Assembly: GCA_030591825.1 (NCBI GenBank)
Contig: JAUVAG010000118.1
Span: forward strand, 1 to 5,326
Length of the DNA stretch: 5,326 nt
Source of the DNA: Dethiosulfatibacter sp.
GTDB taxonomy: Bacteria > Bacillota > Clostridia > Tissierellales > Dethiosulfatibacteraceae
Reading direction: 5' to 3'
Shown here in pieces: positions 1-5,326 of the stretch. How positions within the stretch are numbered: the stretch's first letter is position 1; every line of letters starts with the position of its first letter. Made by a program: the position numbers and the translations under genes. Under the pieces are notes generated by a model, which was given only the letters and a program-made list of their open reading frames with translations, ran no database searches and was not told the origin of the DNA.

Positions 1-222
1 GGAGACTCAATCAAGGTTACTGTAATTGCAACAGGATTTACAGAGCAAAGACTTGAAAAGCCTGAAATAAAGTCTGAAACTGAAAAGTCTAAGGATGGAA
101 ACAAGGAAAGTAAAAAGGAAGAAAAAAATTCTTCTGAACCCAAGCCGAAAAGCTCATCATGGGATCTTGACATTCCAAGTTTCATAAAGTCTGATAACAA
201 GATAAAATTCGAAAAGGAATAA
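1..222 (+). CDS. ftsZ: Cell division protein FtsZ, C-terminal fragment
   Basis: This is the 3' end of a gene whose start lies before the window; 73 residues are visible in frame 1, ending at TAA 220-222. FtsZ is the tubulin-like GTPase that polymerises into the cytokinetic Z ring. The fragment opens with the last strand of the globular domain (GDSIKVTVIATGF, residues 1-13 here), typical of FtsZ. A linker rich in Lys, Glu and Ser follows (about 14-53), of the low-complexity kind expected for the disordered FtsZ linker. Next comes the conserved C-terminal peptide DLDIPSFIK (55-63), the docking site for partners such as FtsA and SepF in other bacteria. Ten further charged residues (SDNKIKFEKE) close the protein. 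The GTPase domain is not visible, so the call rests on these two C-terminal hallmarks and their order. A terminator follows 17 bases after the stop codon. Confidence 0.93.
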   Translation, partial: GDSIKVTVIATGFTEQRLEKPEIKSETEKSKDGNKESKKEEKNSSEPKPKSSSWDLDIPSFIKSDNKIKFEKE

Positions 223-239
223 AATACAATAAAACCTAT

Positions 240-267
240 AAAAGGACTGAATTGTTCAGTTCTTTTT
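240..267 (+). terminator. Rho-independent terminator between ftsZ and nrdR
   Basis: A 12-base left arm at 240-251 pairs with 255-266 around a 3-base loop (TTG, 252-254). All pairs are Watson-Crick except one G-U (245 with 261). The right arm ends in a run of five T at 263-267, so the U tract partly belongs to the stem. It lies just after the ftsZ stop and ends 22 bases before the nrdR start, so it could end ftsZ transcripts or attenuate read-through into nrdR. Efficiency cannot be judged from sequence; the short T run suggests it may be leaky. Confidence 0.75.
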
Positions 268-278
268 GAGGTGCTTCC

Positions 279-283
279 GGAGG
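279..283 (+). promoter_or_regulatory. nrdR ribosome binding site (GGAGG)
   Basis: GGAGG lies 6 bases before the ATG at 290. It decides the start: the reading frame is open further upstream to a TTG at 266, but that codon lies in the terminator T tract, has no Shine-Dalgarno sequence, and would add eight residues that NrdR proteins lack. Confidence 0.85.
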
Positions 284-289
284 ATTTAT

Positions 290-745
290 ATGAAATGCCC
301 ATTTTGTGAAAATGAAGAAACCAAGGTTGTAGATACAAGACCAACAGATGAAGGACATACAATTAGAAGAAGAAGGGAATGTATCAACTGCGGTAAAAGA
401 TTCACAACTTATGAAAAAATAGAAAACATGCAGCTCATAGTCGTGAAAAAGGATAAGACTAGAGAAGTATTTGACAGAGCAAAGATGCTTAACGGAATAA
501 TAAGGGCTTGTGAAAAAAGACCGGTTTCCCTTAAGGAAATAGAAAGAATTACAGACAATATTGAAAAGAAACTTCAAAATTCTCTGGAAAATGAAATAAC
601 ATCCGACAGGATTGGCGAACTGGTAATGGAAGAATTAAAAAACCTTGATGATGTAGCTTATGTCAGGTTTGCATCTGTCTACAGACAGTTTAAGGACATA
701 AATACTTTTATGGACGAGCTGAAAAAACTGATTAACGGTAATTGA
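290..745 (+). CDS. nrdR: Transcriptional repressor NrdR
   Basis: This is a complete 151-residue protein, close to the usual NrdR length of about 150. NrdR is a cytoplasmic zinc-ribbon repressor that binds boxes in front of ribonucleotide reductase genes and senses ATP/dATP through an ATP-cone domain. The N-terminus MKCPFC is diagnostic. Four cysteines form the zinc ribbon (C3, C6, C31, C34), with the basic stretch RRRR (26-29) and the RFTTYE motif (37-42) beside it. The ATP cone spans about residues 47-137 and carries the expected FDRAKML (61-67) and RACEKRPVS (72-80) segments, ending near [10 protein letters not shown] (123-132). The start at 290 is set by the GGAGG site and by MKCPFC as the family N-terminus. 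No convincing promoter lies between the ftsZ terminator and this gene, so expression may depend on read-through or on a promoter inside ftsZ. I found no obvious NrdR box in the window, so its targets are elsewhere. Confidence 0.96.
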   Translation: MKCPFCENEETKVVDTRPTDEGHTIRRRRECINCGKRFTTYEKIENMQLIVVKKDKTREVFDRAKMLNGIIRACEKRPVSLKEIERITDNIEKKLQNSLENEITSDRIGELVMEELKNLDDVAYVRFASVYRQFKDINTFMDELKKLINGN

Positions 746-797
746 CCTTAAAACTGTTGAGTTTCACATTGATCTATTATTGATTTAGTTGACTATG

Positions 798-822
798 AAG
801 CCGGGTGTTTTGGCTTTTTTTT
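798..822 (+). terminator. Rho-independent terminator downstream of nrdR
   Basis: AAGCC at 798-802 pairs with GGCTT at 812-816, and a G-U pair (803 with 811) can extend the stem inward. A run of eight T at 815-822 follows directly. The stem is short but the U tract is strong. It lies 53 bases after the nrdR stop and about 80 bases before the promoter of the next operon, so it most likely ends the nrdR transcript. Confidence 0.75.
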
Positions 823-900
823 GCCTAAGAAGATAGACCCGGCCCGATCATACGGTTGTTGCGAATTAGGTGCTTTGTCGTATCTGAAACATAAGAAATA

Positions 901-909
901 TGGTATAAT
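901..909 (+). promoter_or_regulatory. Extended -10 promoter for the DUF512-der-plsY-gpsA operon
   Basis: The sequence reads TGG then TATAAT (904-909), a perfect extended -10 element of the TGnTATAAT type. No good -35 hexamer lies 16-18 bases upstream (the bases near 880-887 read GTATCTGA), which fits extended -10 promoters that tolerate a weak -35. Transcription would be expected to start near 915-917, giving a leader of about 25 bases before the ATG at 940. Confidence 0.7.
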
Positions 910-939
910 AATTATTTGTAATTGAAATAAGGAGAAGCA

Positions 940-2265
940 ATGGAAAAAAATCTAATAATAGATGTTCTTGATGGAAGCATCAGTCAGGAGCTTGGTGTTG
1001 AAAAAGGTGACAATCTTGTAAGCATCAACGGAGTTGAGGTAAGAGACTGTATTGAATACAGATTTTTGGAAACCGATGATTATATTGAACTGGAAATAGA
1101 AAAGAAGTCTGGAGAAATCTGGGTTCTTGAAATCGAAAAGGAAATAGATGAAACACTGGGAATAGTTTATGAAAATTCACTGATGGACAAAGTAAAAACC
1201 TGCAGCAACAAATGCGTATTCTGCTTCATTGATCAGCTTCCCAAAGGAATGAGAAAATCACTGTATCTTAAGGATGACGATTCCAGACTTTCGTTTTTAC
1301 TTGGAAATTTTTTGACTATGACAAATATGAAGGACGAGGAACTGGACAAGATTATTGAATATGGCATCAGCCCTATAAAAATATCTGTACATTCAACAAA
1401 TCCTGAAACCAGAAAAAGGTTGCTGAAAAACGAGTCAGGGGGCAATATTCTTGAAATCATAAAAAGATTTGAAGGAACGAACATAGTAATAGATTGCCAG
1501 ATTGTACTTGTTCCTGAAATCAACGATAGAGATGACCTTGAAAAAACAATTGAAGACTTGATAGGTTGTTATCCTACAGTTAGAAGTGTGGCAATAGTGC
1601 CTGTTGGTCTTACTAAGTACAGGGATGGACTTGAAGAAATTAGAGGTTTTACAGAAGAGGAATTTGGATACACCATTAACCAGGTAGAAAAATATCAAAA
1701 AAAATGTTTTGAAGAGACTGGAACAAGGTTTGTTTATCTTGGTGATGAGTTTTATATAAACGGGAAAATTGATCTTCCTGAATATGAAACCTATGAAGAC
1801 TTTACCCTCATTGAAAACGGTGTGGGTATGGTAAGGGAGTTTGAAAGGGAAGTTGATGATGCCCTTGAAAATATAGATTTGGATGATTTACCAAGGTCAG
1901 ATAAAAAGATATCTTTGGCAACAGGTGAATTGTCCTATGACTTGATGACAAAGACTGTTTTGAAAGTGACTGAAAGATTTAAGGATTTGTCAATAGATGT
2001 TCTAAAGATACGAAATGAATATTTTGGTGAAGATGTAACAGTTTCAGGACTTGTAACAGGCGGCGATATAATAAAACAGTTGAAAGGCATTGTGAAAAAC
2101 ACGCTGCTCATTCCTAAAGAGATGCTTAAAAGCGATGAGGATGTTTTTCTGGATGATTTGATGCTGAATGAAGTTGAAGATGAATTGGGTGTAAGAATAG
2201 TACCTGTAAAGGTAAACGGATATAGCTTAATTAATGAAATTATTGGAGAGTGTAAGAATGAGTAG
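940..2265 (+). CDS. PDZ-radical SAM-DUF512 protein of unknown function
   Basis: This is a 441-residue protein of the DUF512 family, which is common in clostridia, related bacteria and cyanobacteria. Residues about 3-60 resemble a PDZ-like domain ([16 protein letters not shown], 19-34). A radical SAM-type cluster follows with cysteines C88, C92 and C95 in the CxxxCxxC spacing that binds a 4Fe-4S cluster, in the context [14 protein letters not shown]. The family signatures [10 protein letters not shown] (111-120), [11 protein letters not shown] (148-158), [13 protein letters not shown] (268-280), ENGVGM (292-297) and [12 protein letters not shown] (366-377) are all present, so the protein looks intact. 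Other cysteines are C37, C186, C210, C256 and C438. No signal peptide or membrane segment is seen, so it is probably cytoplasmic. The start at 940 has an AAGGAG site 5 bases upstream. It is first in the operon, and its last 8 bases overlap der. The family assignment is firm; the reaction and substrate are unknown to me. Confidence 0.93.
   Translation: MEKNLIIDVLDGSISQELGVEKGDNLVSINGVEVRDCIEYRFLETDDYIELEIEKKSGEIWVLEIEKEIDETLGIVYENSLMDKVKTCSNKCVFCFIDQLPKGMRKSLYLKDDDSRLSFLLGNFLTMTNMKDEELDKIIEYGISPIKISVHSTNPETRKRLLKNESGGNILEIIKRFEGTNIVIDCQIVLVPEINDRDDLEKTIEDLIGCYPTVRSVAIVPVGLTKYRDGLEEIRGFTEEEFGYTINQVEKYQKKCFEETGTRFVYLGDEFYINGKIDLPEYETYEDFTLIENGVGMVREFEREVDDALENIDLDDLPRSDKKISLATGELSYDLMTKTVLKVTERFKDLSIDVLKIRNEYFGEDVTVSGLVTGGDIIKQLKGIVKNTLLIPKEMLKSDEDVFLDDLMLNEVEDELGVRIVPVKVNGYSLINEIIGECKNE
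2245..2250 (+). promoter_or_regulatory. der ribosome binding site inside the DUF512 gene
   Basis: GGAGAG lies 7 bases before the der ATG at 2258, within the last codons of the upstream gene. Together with the ATGAGTAG overlap (der start, then DUF512 stop) it indicates translational coupling. It also argues against the in-frame upstream ATG at 2234, which would add eight residues before the family's usual N-terminus. Confidence 0.75.
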
Positions 2266-3574
2266 ACCGATTGTAGCAATAGTGGGAAGACCAAATGTTG
2301 GAAAATCCACCTTATTTAATAGAATATCAGGAAAAAGGATAGCAATAACAGAAGATACTCCTGGAGTAACAAGGGATAGAATCTATGCTGAGGCTGAATG
2401 GCTAAACAAGTATTTCACTTTGATTGATACAGGTGGAATAGAGCCTGCAAGTGAAGACATTATATTGATTCAAATGAAGAGACAGGCAGAAGTTGCCATT
2501 GATACTGCAGATATAATCATCTTTCTTGTTGATGGTAAAAATGGAGTGACTTCCGCAGACAAAGATGTTGCTGAAATGTTGAGAAAATCAAAGAAAAAAA
2601 TCATACTGGCATGCAATAAAATGGATAAGTTTGTAAATGAAGACAATATTTTTGAATTTTATGAGCTTGGAATTGGAGATCCTGTATCAATTTCTTCTAC
2701 TGAAGCATTGGGACTTGGAGATATGCTTGATATTGTTATTGAAAATTTCCCTGAAGAAAGTGAGACAGAATACAATGATGAAATAATAAAGGTTGCAGTA
2801 ATAGGAAAACCGAATGTTGGAAAATCTTCTCTGATTAATAAGATTCTTGGTCAGGAAAGGGTAATAGTAAGTGATATCCCCGGCACTACCAGAGATGCCA
2901 TAGATACTCATTTCAAATCTAAAGACCATGAATTTGTATTTATTGATACGGCAGGAATAAGGAAAAGAAAAAAAAAATATGACAATATAGAAAAATACAG
3001 TGTTGTAAGATCCTTTGCAGCAGTTGAGAGAGCTGACATATGTTTAATGATAATAGACGTAAATGAAGGTGTAACTGAACAGGATACCAAGATTGCAGGT
3101 TATGCTCATGAAAATGGAAAAGGTATAATTGTTTTAGTAAACAAATGGGACTTGATTGAGAAAGATGACAAAACATATAAAACCTTCATAGATGATGTAA
3201 GAAACAAATTCCCATTCATGACTTATGCACCAATATTTCCAATCTCTGCCCTTACAGGTCAGAGAGTAAACAAAATACTGGATGAAATCCTTGAAATTAA
3301 CAGTTTCAGAATTTTGAGAATATCCACCGGCGTACTTAACGATGTAATAAATGAAGCGGTGTTGATGAACCAACCAAGGTCTGTGAAAGGCAAGCGTTTG
3401 AAGATTTTATACGTATCCCAGGTTAGCGTATGTCCTCCAAAGTTTGTAATATTTGTAAACAACAAAGAGCTTATGCATTTTTCTTATGTCAGATATCTTG
3501 AAAACAAGATAAGAGAAAACTTTTTATTCAAAGGAACACCGGTTGTTTTCAGTCTGAAGAACAGAGGGGATTAA
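2258..3574 (+). CDS. der: Ribosome biogenesis GTPase Der (EngA)
   Basis: This is a complete 438-residue protein, the normal Der length. Der is a tandem GTPase that associates with the 50S subunit and is needed for its late assembly; it is essential in the bacteria studied. G domain 1 shows GRPNVGKS (10-17), the switch I segment DTPGVTRDR (33-41), DTGG (57-60) and NKMD (120-123). An acidic linker near 165-175 leads into G domain 2: GKPNVGKS (183-190), IPGTTRD (207-213), DTAG (230-233) and NKWD (295-298). A KH-like domain fills about 350-435, including the segment from [13 protein letters not shown] to [10 protein letters not shown]. All nucleotide-binding motifs are intact. The start at 2258 matches the family N-terminus ([10 protein letters not shown]). 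The gene overlaps the DUF512 gene by 8 bases and is followed by plsY after 2 bases, so it sits in the middle of the operon. A run of ten A at 2968-2977 encodes part of the Lys/Arg-rich segment after the second G3 motif. Confidence 0.97.
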   Translation: MSRPIVAIVGRPNVGKSTLFNRISGKRIAITEDTPGVTRDRIYAEAEWLNKYFTLIDTGGIEPASEDIILIQMKRQAEVAIDTADIIIFLVDGKNGVTSADKDVAEMLRKSKKKIILACNKMDKFVNEDNIFEFYELGIGDPVSISSTEALGLGDMLDIVIENFPEESETEYNDEIIKVAVIGKPNVGKSSLINKILGQERVIVSDIPGTTRDAIDTHFKSKDHEFVFIDTAGIRKRKKKYDNIEKYSVVRSFAAVERADICLMIIDVNEGVTEQDTKIAGYAHENGKGIIVLVNKWDLIEKDDKTYKTFIDDVRNKFPFMTYAPIFPISALTGQRVNKILDEILEINSFRILRISTGVLNDVINEAVLMNQPRSVKGKRLKILYVSQVSVCPPKFVIFVNNKELMHFSYVRYLENKIRENFLFKGTPVVFSLKNRGD

Positions 3575-3576
3575 GT

Positions 3577-4170
3577 ATGAATTTGTTTTTAGCTTGTTTG
3601 GCAGGATACTCTTTGGGTAATTTTTCAAGTGCTATAATAATTGGCAAGATCTTCTTGAAAAAGGATGTAAGAGATTATGGAAGCGGAAATGCCGGTGCTA
3701 CCAACGCAGTCAGGGCATTTGGGGCAAAAGTAGGACTTGTGGTTTTTCTGCTGGATGTACTTAAGGGAGTTCTTGCAGTTGTGATTGGAAAATATATTGA
3801 ACCTGCCTTGGGACAGTATTTTGCAGGTATATTTGTAATAATGGGCCATAACTGGCCTGCTGCACTAAAATTCAAAGGTGGAAAAGGAATAGCTACTTCA
3901 ATAGGAGTAATGCTACCAATTAATCCTGTAGTAGCACTAATCTGCGTTGCGGTAGGATTGACACTTATAGTATTGACTAGAATAGTATCAATTGGCTCTA
4001 TAGCAGGAGTTGTATTGGCACCTGTTGTAGTACTTGTATTTGCTAGACCAGTTGATACTAAAATTCTTGTGTTGACGTGCGCATTGTCTGCAATGGCCAT
4101 ATTCAGGCACAGAAGCAATATATCCAGACTCTTTAAGGGCGAAGAAAACAAATTCAAAAAAAAGGACTGA
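3577..4170 (+). CDS. plsY: Acyl-phosphate:glycerol-3-phosphate acyltransferase PlsY
   Basis: This is a 197-residue integral membrane protein of normal PlsY length. PlsY transfers an acyl chain from acyl-phosphate (made by PlsX, not in this window) to glycerol 3-phosphate, giving lysophosphatidate, the first membrane step of phospholipid synthesis. The three family motifs are visible: GSGNAGATN (35-43), GHNWPAALKFKGGKGIATS (90-108), and RHRSNISRL (177-185) near the C-terminus. Hydrophobic stretches around residues 3-26, 52-72, 80-97, 110-134 and 138-173 fit a polytopic membrane protein. The tail is short and Lys-rich. The ATG at 3577 follows the der stop by 2 bases and has an AGGGG site 7 bases upstream, inside the end of der. 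Its substrate glycerol 3-phosphate is made by the product of the next gene, gpsA. Confidence 0.96.
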   Translation: MNLFLACLAGYSLGNFSSAIIIGKIFLKKDVRDYGSGNAGATNAVRAFGAKVGLVVFLLDVLKGVLAVVIGKYIEPALGQYFAGIFVIMGHNWPAALKFKGGKGIATSIGVMLPINPVVALICVAVGLTLIVLTRIVSIGSIAGVVLAPVVVLVFARPVDTKILVLTCALSAMAIFRHRSNISRLFKGEENKFKKKD

Positions 4171-4174
4171 TATC

Positions 4175-5173
4175 ATGAATTATAATATAGCTATTCTTGG
4201 TGGTGGAAGCTGGGGTACAGCCGTTTCGAAACTGTTAAGTGAAAATAATCATAAAGTAAGAATATGGTTCAGAAATAAAGAAAAAGCTGAGATTGTAAAA
4301 AACATTAGAGAAAACAAGCATTATCTTCCAGATATAAAAATACCTGAAAATATTTTAGTAACAAGCGATATACATGAAGCTGTTAAAGGTGCAGACATAA
4401 TAGTTCTGGCAGTGCCTACCCAGGAAGTAAGGGGACTGATTACAAAAAACATCGATGTATTCAACAAGGATGCGGTACTTGTGAATCTTTCAAAAGGTCT
4501 TGAAAAGGATACTTTGTACAGGATTTCCCAGGTCTGTGAAGAATTGCTGCCGAATAATAAGTTTGTTGCTCTTTCGGGACCTTCACACGCTGAAGAGGTG
4601 GCTCTTGAAATGCCGACTACAGTAGTGGCTGCATCTAGTGATGAGGAAGTGGCGAAACTTGTACAGGATGTATTCATGAGTGATTATTTCAGAGTATATA
4701 TAAATACTGATATTATAGGAGTTGAAATTGGAGGAGCACTTAAGAATGTTATTGCTCTTGCCGTAGGAATTTCAAATGGATTGGGATTTGGTGACAATAC
4801 CAAGGCAGCCCTTATAAACAGAGGAATACATGAAATTGCAAGACTTGCTGAGAAAATGGGAGCTGATAAACTAACATTCCTTGGCCTTTCAGGAATAGGC
4901 GACCTTGTTGTAACCTGTACAAGTGTACATAGCAGAAACCGTAAGGCTGGTATCCTCATAGGAAAAGGTTATACAAAGGAAGAAGCTGCTAAAGAAGTAG
5001 GTATGGTTGTTGAAGGAATAATAACTACACATGCTGCATATCAGATGGCAAAGAATGAATCTGTTGAAATGCCTATAGTCAATGAACTATATGCAGTTTT
5101 GTATTTGGACCACAAGGCTACCGATACAGTTGACAGATTGATGAAAAGAAATAAAAAACATGAACTGAACTGA
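4175..5173 (+). CDS. gpsA: NAD(P)-dependent glycerol-3-phosphate dehydrogenase GpsA
   Basis: This is a complete 332-residue cytoplasmic enzyme of normal family length that reduces dihydroxyacetone phosphate to sn-glycerol 3-phosphate for phospholipid synthesis. The N-terminal Rossmann fold carries GGGSWGTA (9-16); the GxGxxG pattern is kept, although many homologues have Ala at the second position. NLSKGLE (104-110) holds the conserved Lys107, and SGPSHAEEV (134-142) is a family hallmark. The C-terminal helical domain has GGALKNVIA (187-195), where Lys190 is the expected catalytic lysine, then GDNTKAALINRG (207-218), GIGDLVVTCTS (240-250) and SRNR (253-256), which contribute to substrate and cofactor contacts in the family. 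The ATG at 4175 follows plsY by 4 bases, with an AAGGA site 8 bases upstream in the plsY tail. It is the last gene of the tight block; no terminator is visible after it, so transcription may continue into the next gene. Confidence 0.97.
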   Translation: MNYNIAILGGGSWGTAVSKLLSENNHKVRIWFRNKEKAEIVKNIRENKHYLPDIKIPENILVTSDIHEAVKGADIIVLAVPTQEVRGLITKNIDVFNKDAVLVNLSKGLEKDTLYRISQVCEELLPNNKFVALSGPSHAEEVALEMPTTVVAASSDEEVAKLVQDVFMSDYFRVYINTDIIGVEIGGALKNVIALAVGISNGLGFGDNTKAALINRGIHEIARLAEKMGADKLTFLGLSGIGDLVVTCTSVHSRNRKAGILIGKGYTKEEAAKEVGMVVEGIITTHAAYQMAKNESVEMPIVNELYAVLYLDHKATDTVDRLMKRNKKHELN

Positions 5174-5179
5174 TTGATA

Positions 5180-5188
5180 TGTTATAAT
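5180..5188 (+). promoter_or_regulatory. Extended -10 promoter downstream of gpsA
   Basis: TG (5180-5181), one base, then TATAAT (5183-5188) gives a perfect extended -10 element immediately behind the gpsA stop. As with the promoter at 901, no good -35 hexamer is seen at the proper distance (about 5159-5166 reads CATGAACT). The predicted start near 5194-5196 leaves a leader of roughly 22 bases before the TTG start at 5217. The downstream gene could therefore be transcribed alone as well as by read-through from the operon. Confidence 0.6.
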
Positions 5189-5205
5189 CTAATATGTTGT
5201 TTTGT

Positions 5206-5211
5206 GAGGTG
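5206..5211 (+). promoter_or_regulatory. Ribosome binding site for the TTG-initiated gene (GAGGTG)
   Basis: GAGGTG lies 5 bases before TTG 5217-5219. An in-frame TGA at 5205-5207 rules out any earlier start, and no ATG or GTG follows in frame within the window, so this site picks TTG as the initiation codon. The other nearby TTG (5212) is in a different frame and too close to the site. Confidence 0.65.
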
Positions 5212-5216
5212 TTGAA

Positions 5217-5326
5217 TTGGCAAAAAAAAAGAAAAAAACTAATTATTTGAACTTCATATTATTGTTGGTTTTTATCTCTTTTATCATTTATCTAGTCGAC
5301 AACTGGAGGATTACCAAGGAAACCTA
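5217..5326 (+). CDS. Unidentified membrane-anchored protein, N-terminal fragment
   Basis: Only the first 36 codons are in the window; the gene runs off the right edge. The product starts MAKKKKKTNYLN, then has one hydrophobic segment (about residues 13-26, FILLLVFISFIIYL), then VDNWRITKET. The positive N-terminus followed by a single hydrophobic stretch predicts a signal anchor with the N-terminus inside and the rest outside the cytoplasmic membrane. The start is a TTG, supported by GAGGTG 5 bases upstream and an in-frame stop just before it. The first codons contain A9-G-A7 (5222-5238). I do not recognise the protein: a FtsB/DivIC-like septum protein or any other bitopic envelope protein would fit this start. 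It is not SpoIVA, the gene often found after gpsA in spore-forming clostridia, whose N-terminus is soluble and leads into a GTP-binding motif. Confidence 0.65.
   Translation, partial: MAKKKKKTNYLNFILLLVFISFIIYLVDNWRITKET

Noticed and set aside
202..230. Possible promoter TACAAT (225-230) for nrdR
   Set aside because: No -35 hexamer and no extended -10 TG; the sequence is AT-rich, and the transcript would meet the terminator at once.
266..289. Upstream TTG start extending NrdR by eight residues
   Set aside because: The TTG is in the terminator T tract without a ribosome binding site, and NrdR proteins begin at MKCPFC, which matches the ATG at 290 with GGAGG 6 bases before it.
236..577. 113-codon open frame on the minus strand opposite nrdR
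   Set aside because: Phe/Ser/Cys-rich antisense of nrdR with no family resemblance; it begins inside nrdR and runs through the ftsZ-nrdR terminator.
2234..2257. Upstream ATG start extending Der by eight residues
   Set aside because: The ATG at 2258 gives the family N-terminus and has GGAGAG 7 bases upstream; the earlier ATG has no such site.
1935..2294. 119-codon open frame on the minus strand across the DUF512-der junction
   Set aside because: The translation is Ser/Thr/Phe-rich antisense of two well supported genes and has no promoter or ribosome binding site of note.
2294..2826. 14-base direct repeat (AATGTTGGAAAATC at 2294-2307 and 2813-2826)
   Set aside because: Both copies encode the NVGKS part of the two G1 motifs of Der, so the ancient GTPase duplication explains it.
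3675..4157. 160-codon open frame on the minus strand opposite plsY
   Set aside because: It is a shadow of plsY, low-complexity and Thr/Pro/Ser/Ala-rich, with no family signature, while the + strand has all PlsY motifs.
4321..4677. 118-codon open frame on the minus strand opposite gpsA
   Set aside because: It lies wholly inside gpsA, whose motifs are intact; no recognisable domain or plausible start context.
5130..5188. TTGACA at 5130-5135 as the -35 of the promoter at 5183
   Set aside because: The spacing to the -10 is 47 bases, far too long; the hexamer codes for part of gpsA.

Overview
The window looks like chromosomal core DNA from an AT-rich, low-GC Gram-positive bacterium, most likely a clostridium or a relative (Clostridia/Tissierellia). 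The evidence is the base composition, strong purine-rich ribosome binding sites, extended -10 promoters, AGA/AAA/ATA-rich codon use, and the gene content. That content includes a PDZ-radical SAM-DUF512 protein directly ahead of der, followed by plsY and gpsA. Every gene I can support is on the + strand. I see no mobile element, CRISPR array, tRNA or rRNA.

Layout. (1) Positions 1-222 hold the C-terminal 73 residues of FtsZ: the end of the globular domain, a charged linker and the conserved C-terminal peptide. A hairpin-plus-U-tract terminator follows at 240-267. (2) Positions 290-745 hold nrdR, the zinc-ribbon/ATP-cone repressor of ribonucleotide reductase genes, starting just behind that terminator. 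(3) Positions 746-939 are a 194-base intergenic region. It contains a terminator (798-822), an unexplained stretch able to form two further stems (800-883), and an extended -10 promoter (901-909). (4) Positions 940-5173 form a tight four-gene operon: DUF512 radical SAM protein, der (8-base overlap), plsY (2-base gap) and gpsA (4-base gap). (5) A second extended -10 promoter (5180-5188) precedes a partial gene that starts at a TTG codon (5217) and encodes a Lys-rich, single-membrane-segment N-terminus that I cannot name.

How the genes fit together. GpsA reduces dihydroxyacetone phosphate to sn-glycerol 3-phosphate, and PlsY acylates that product to lysophosphatidate, so these two genes encode consecutive steps in membrane phospholipid synthesis. 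Der is a double-GTPase needed for 50S subunit assembly. The DUF512 protein has no established function that I know of, but it is translationally coupled to Der. FtsZ and NrdR link division and deoxynucleotide supply in the upstream part. The window therefore reads as a growth-related housekeeping block.

Most of this is conserved and ordinary. The points that merit a second look are the uncharacterised DUF512-Der coupling, the absence of sporulation genes next to ftsZ and gpsA where spore-forming clostridia usually carry them, the terminator wedged between ftsZ and nrdR, the structured segment downstream of nrdR, and two long A tracts in coding sequence where a one-base slip in either direction quickly reaches a stop codon.
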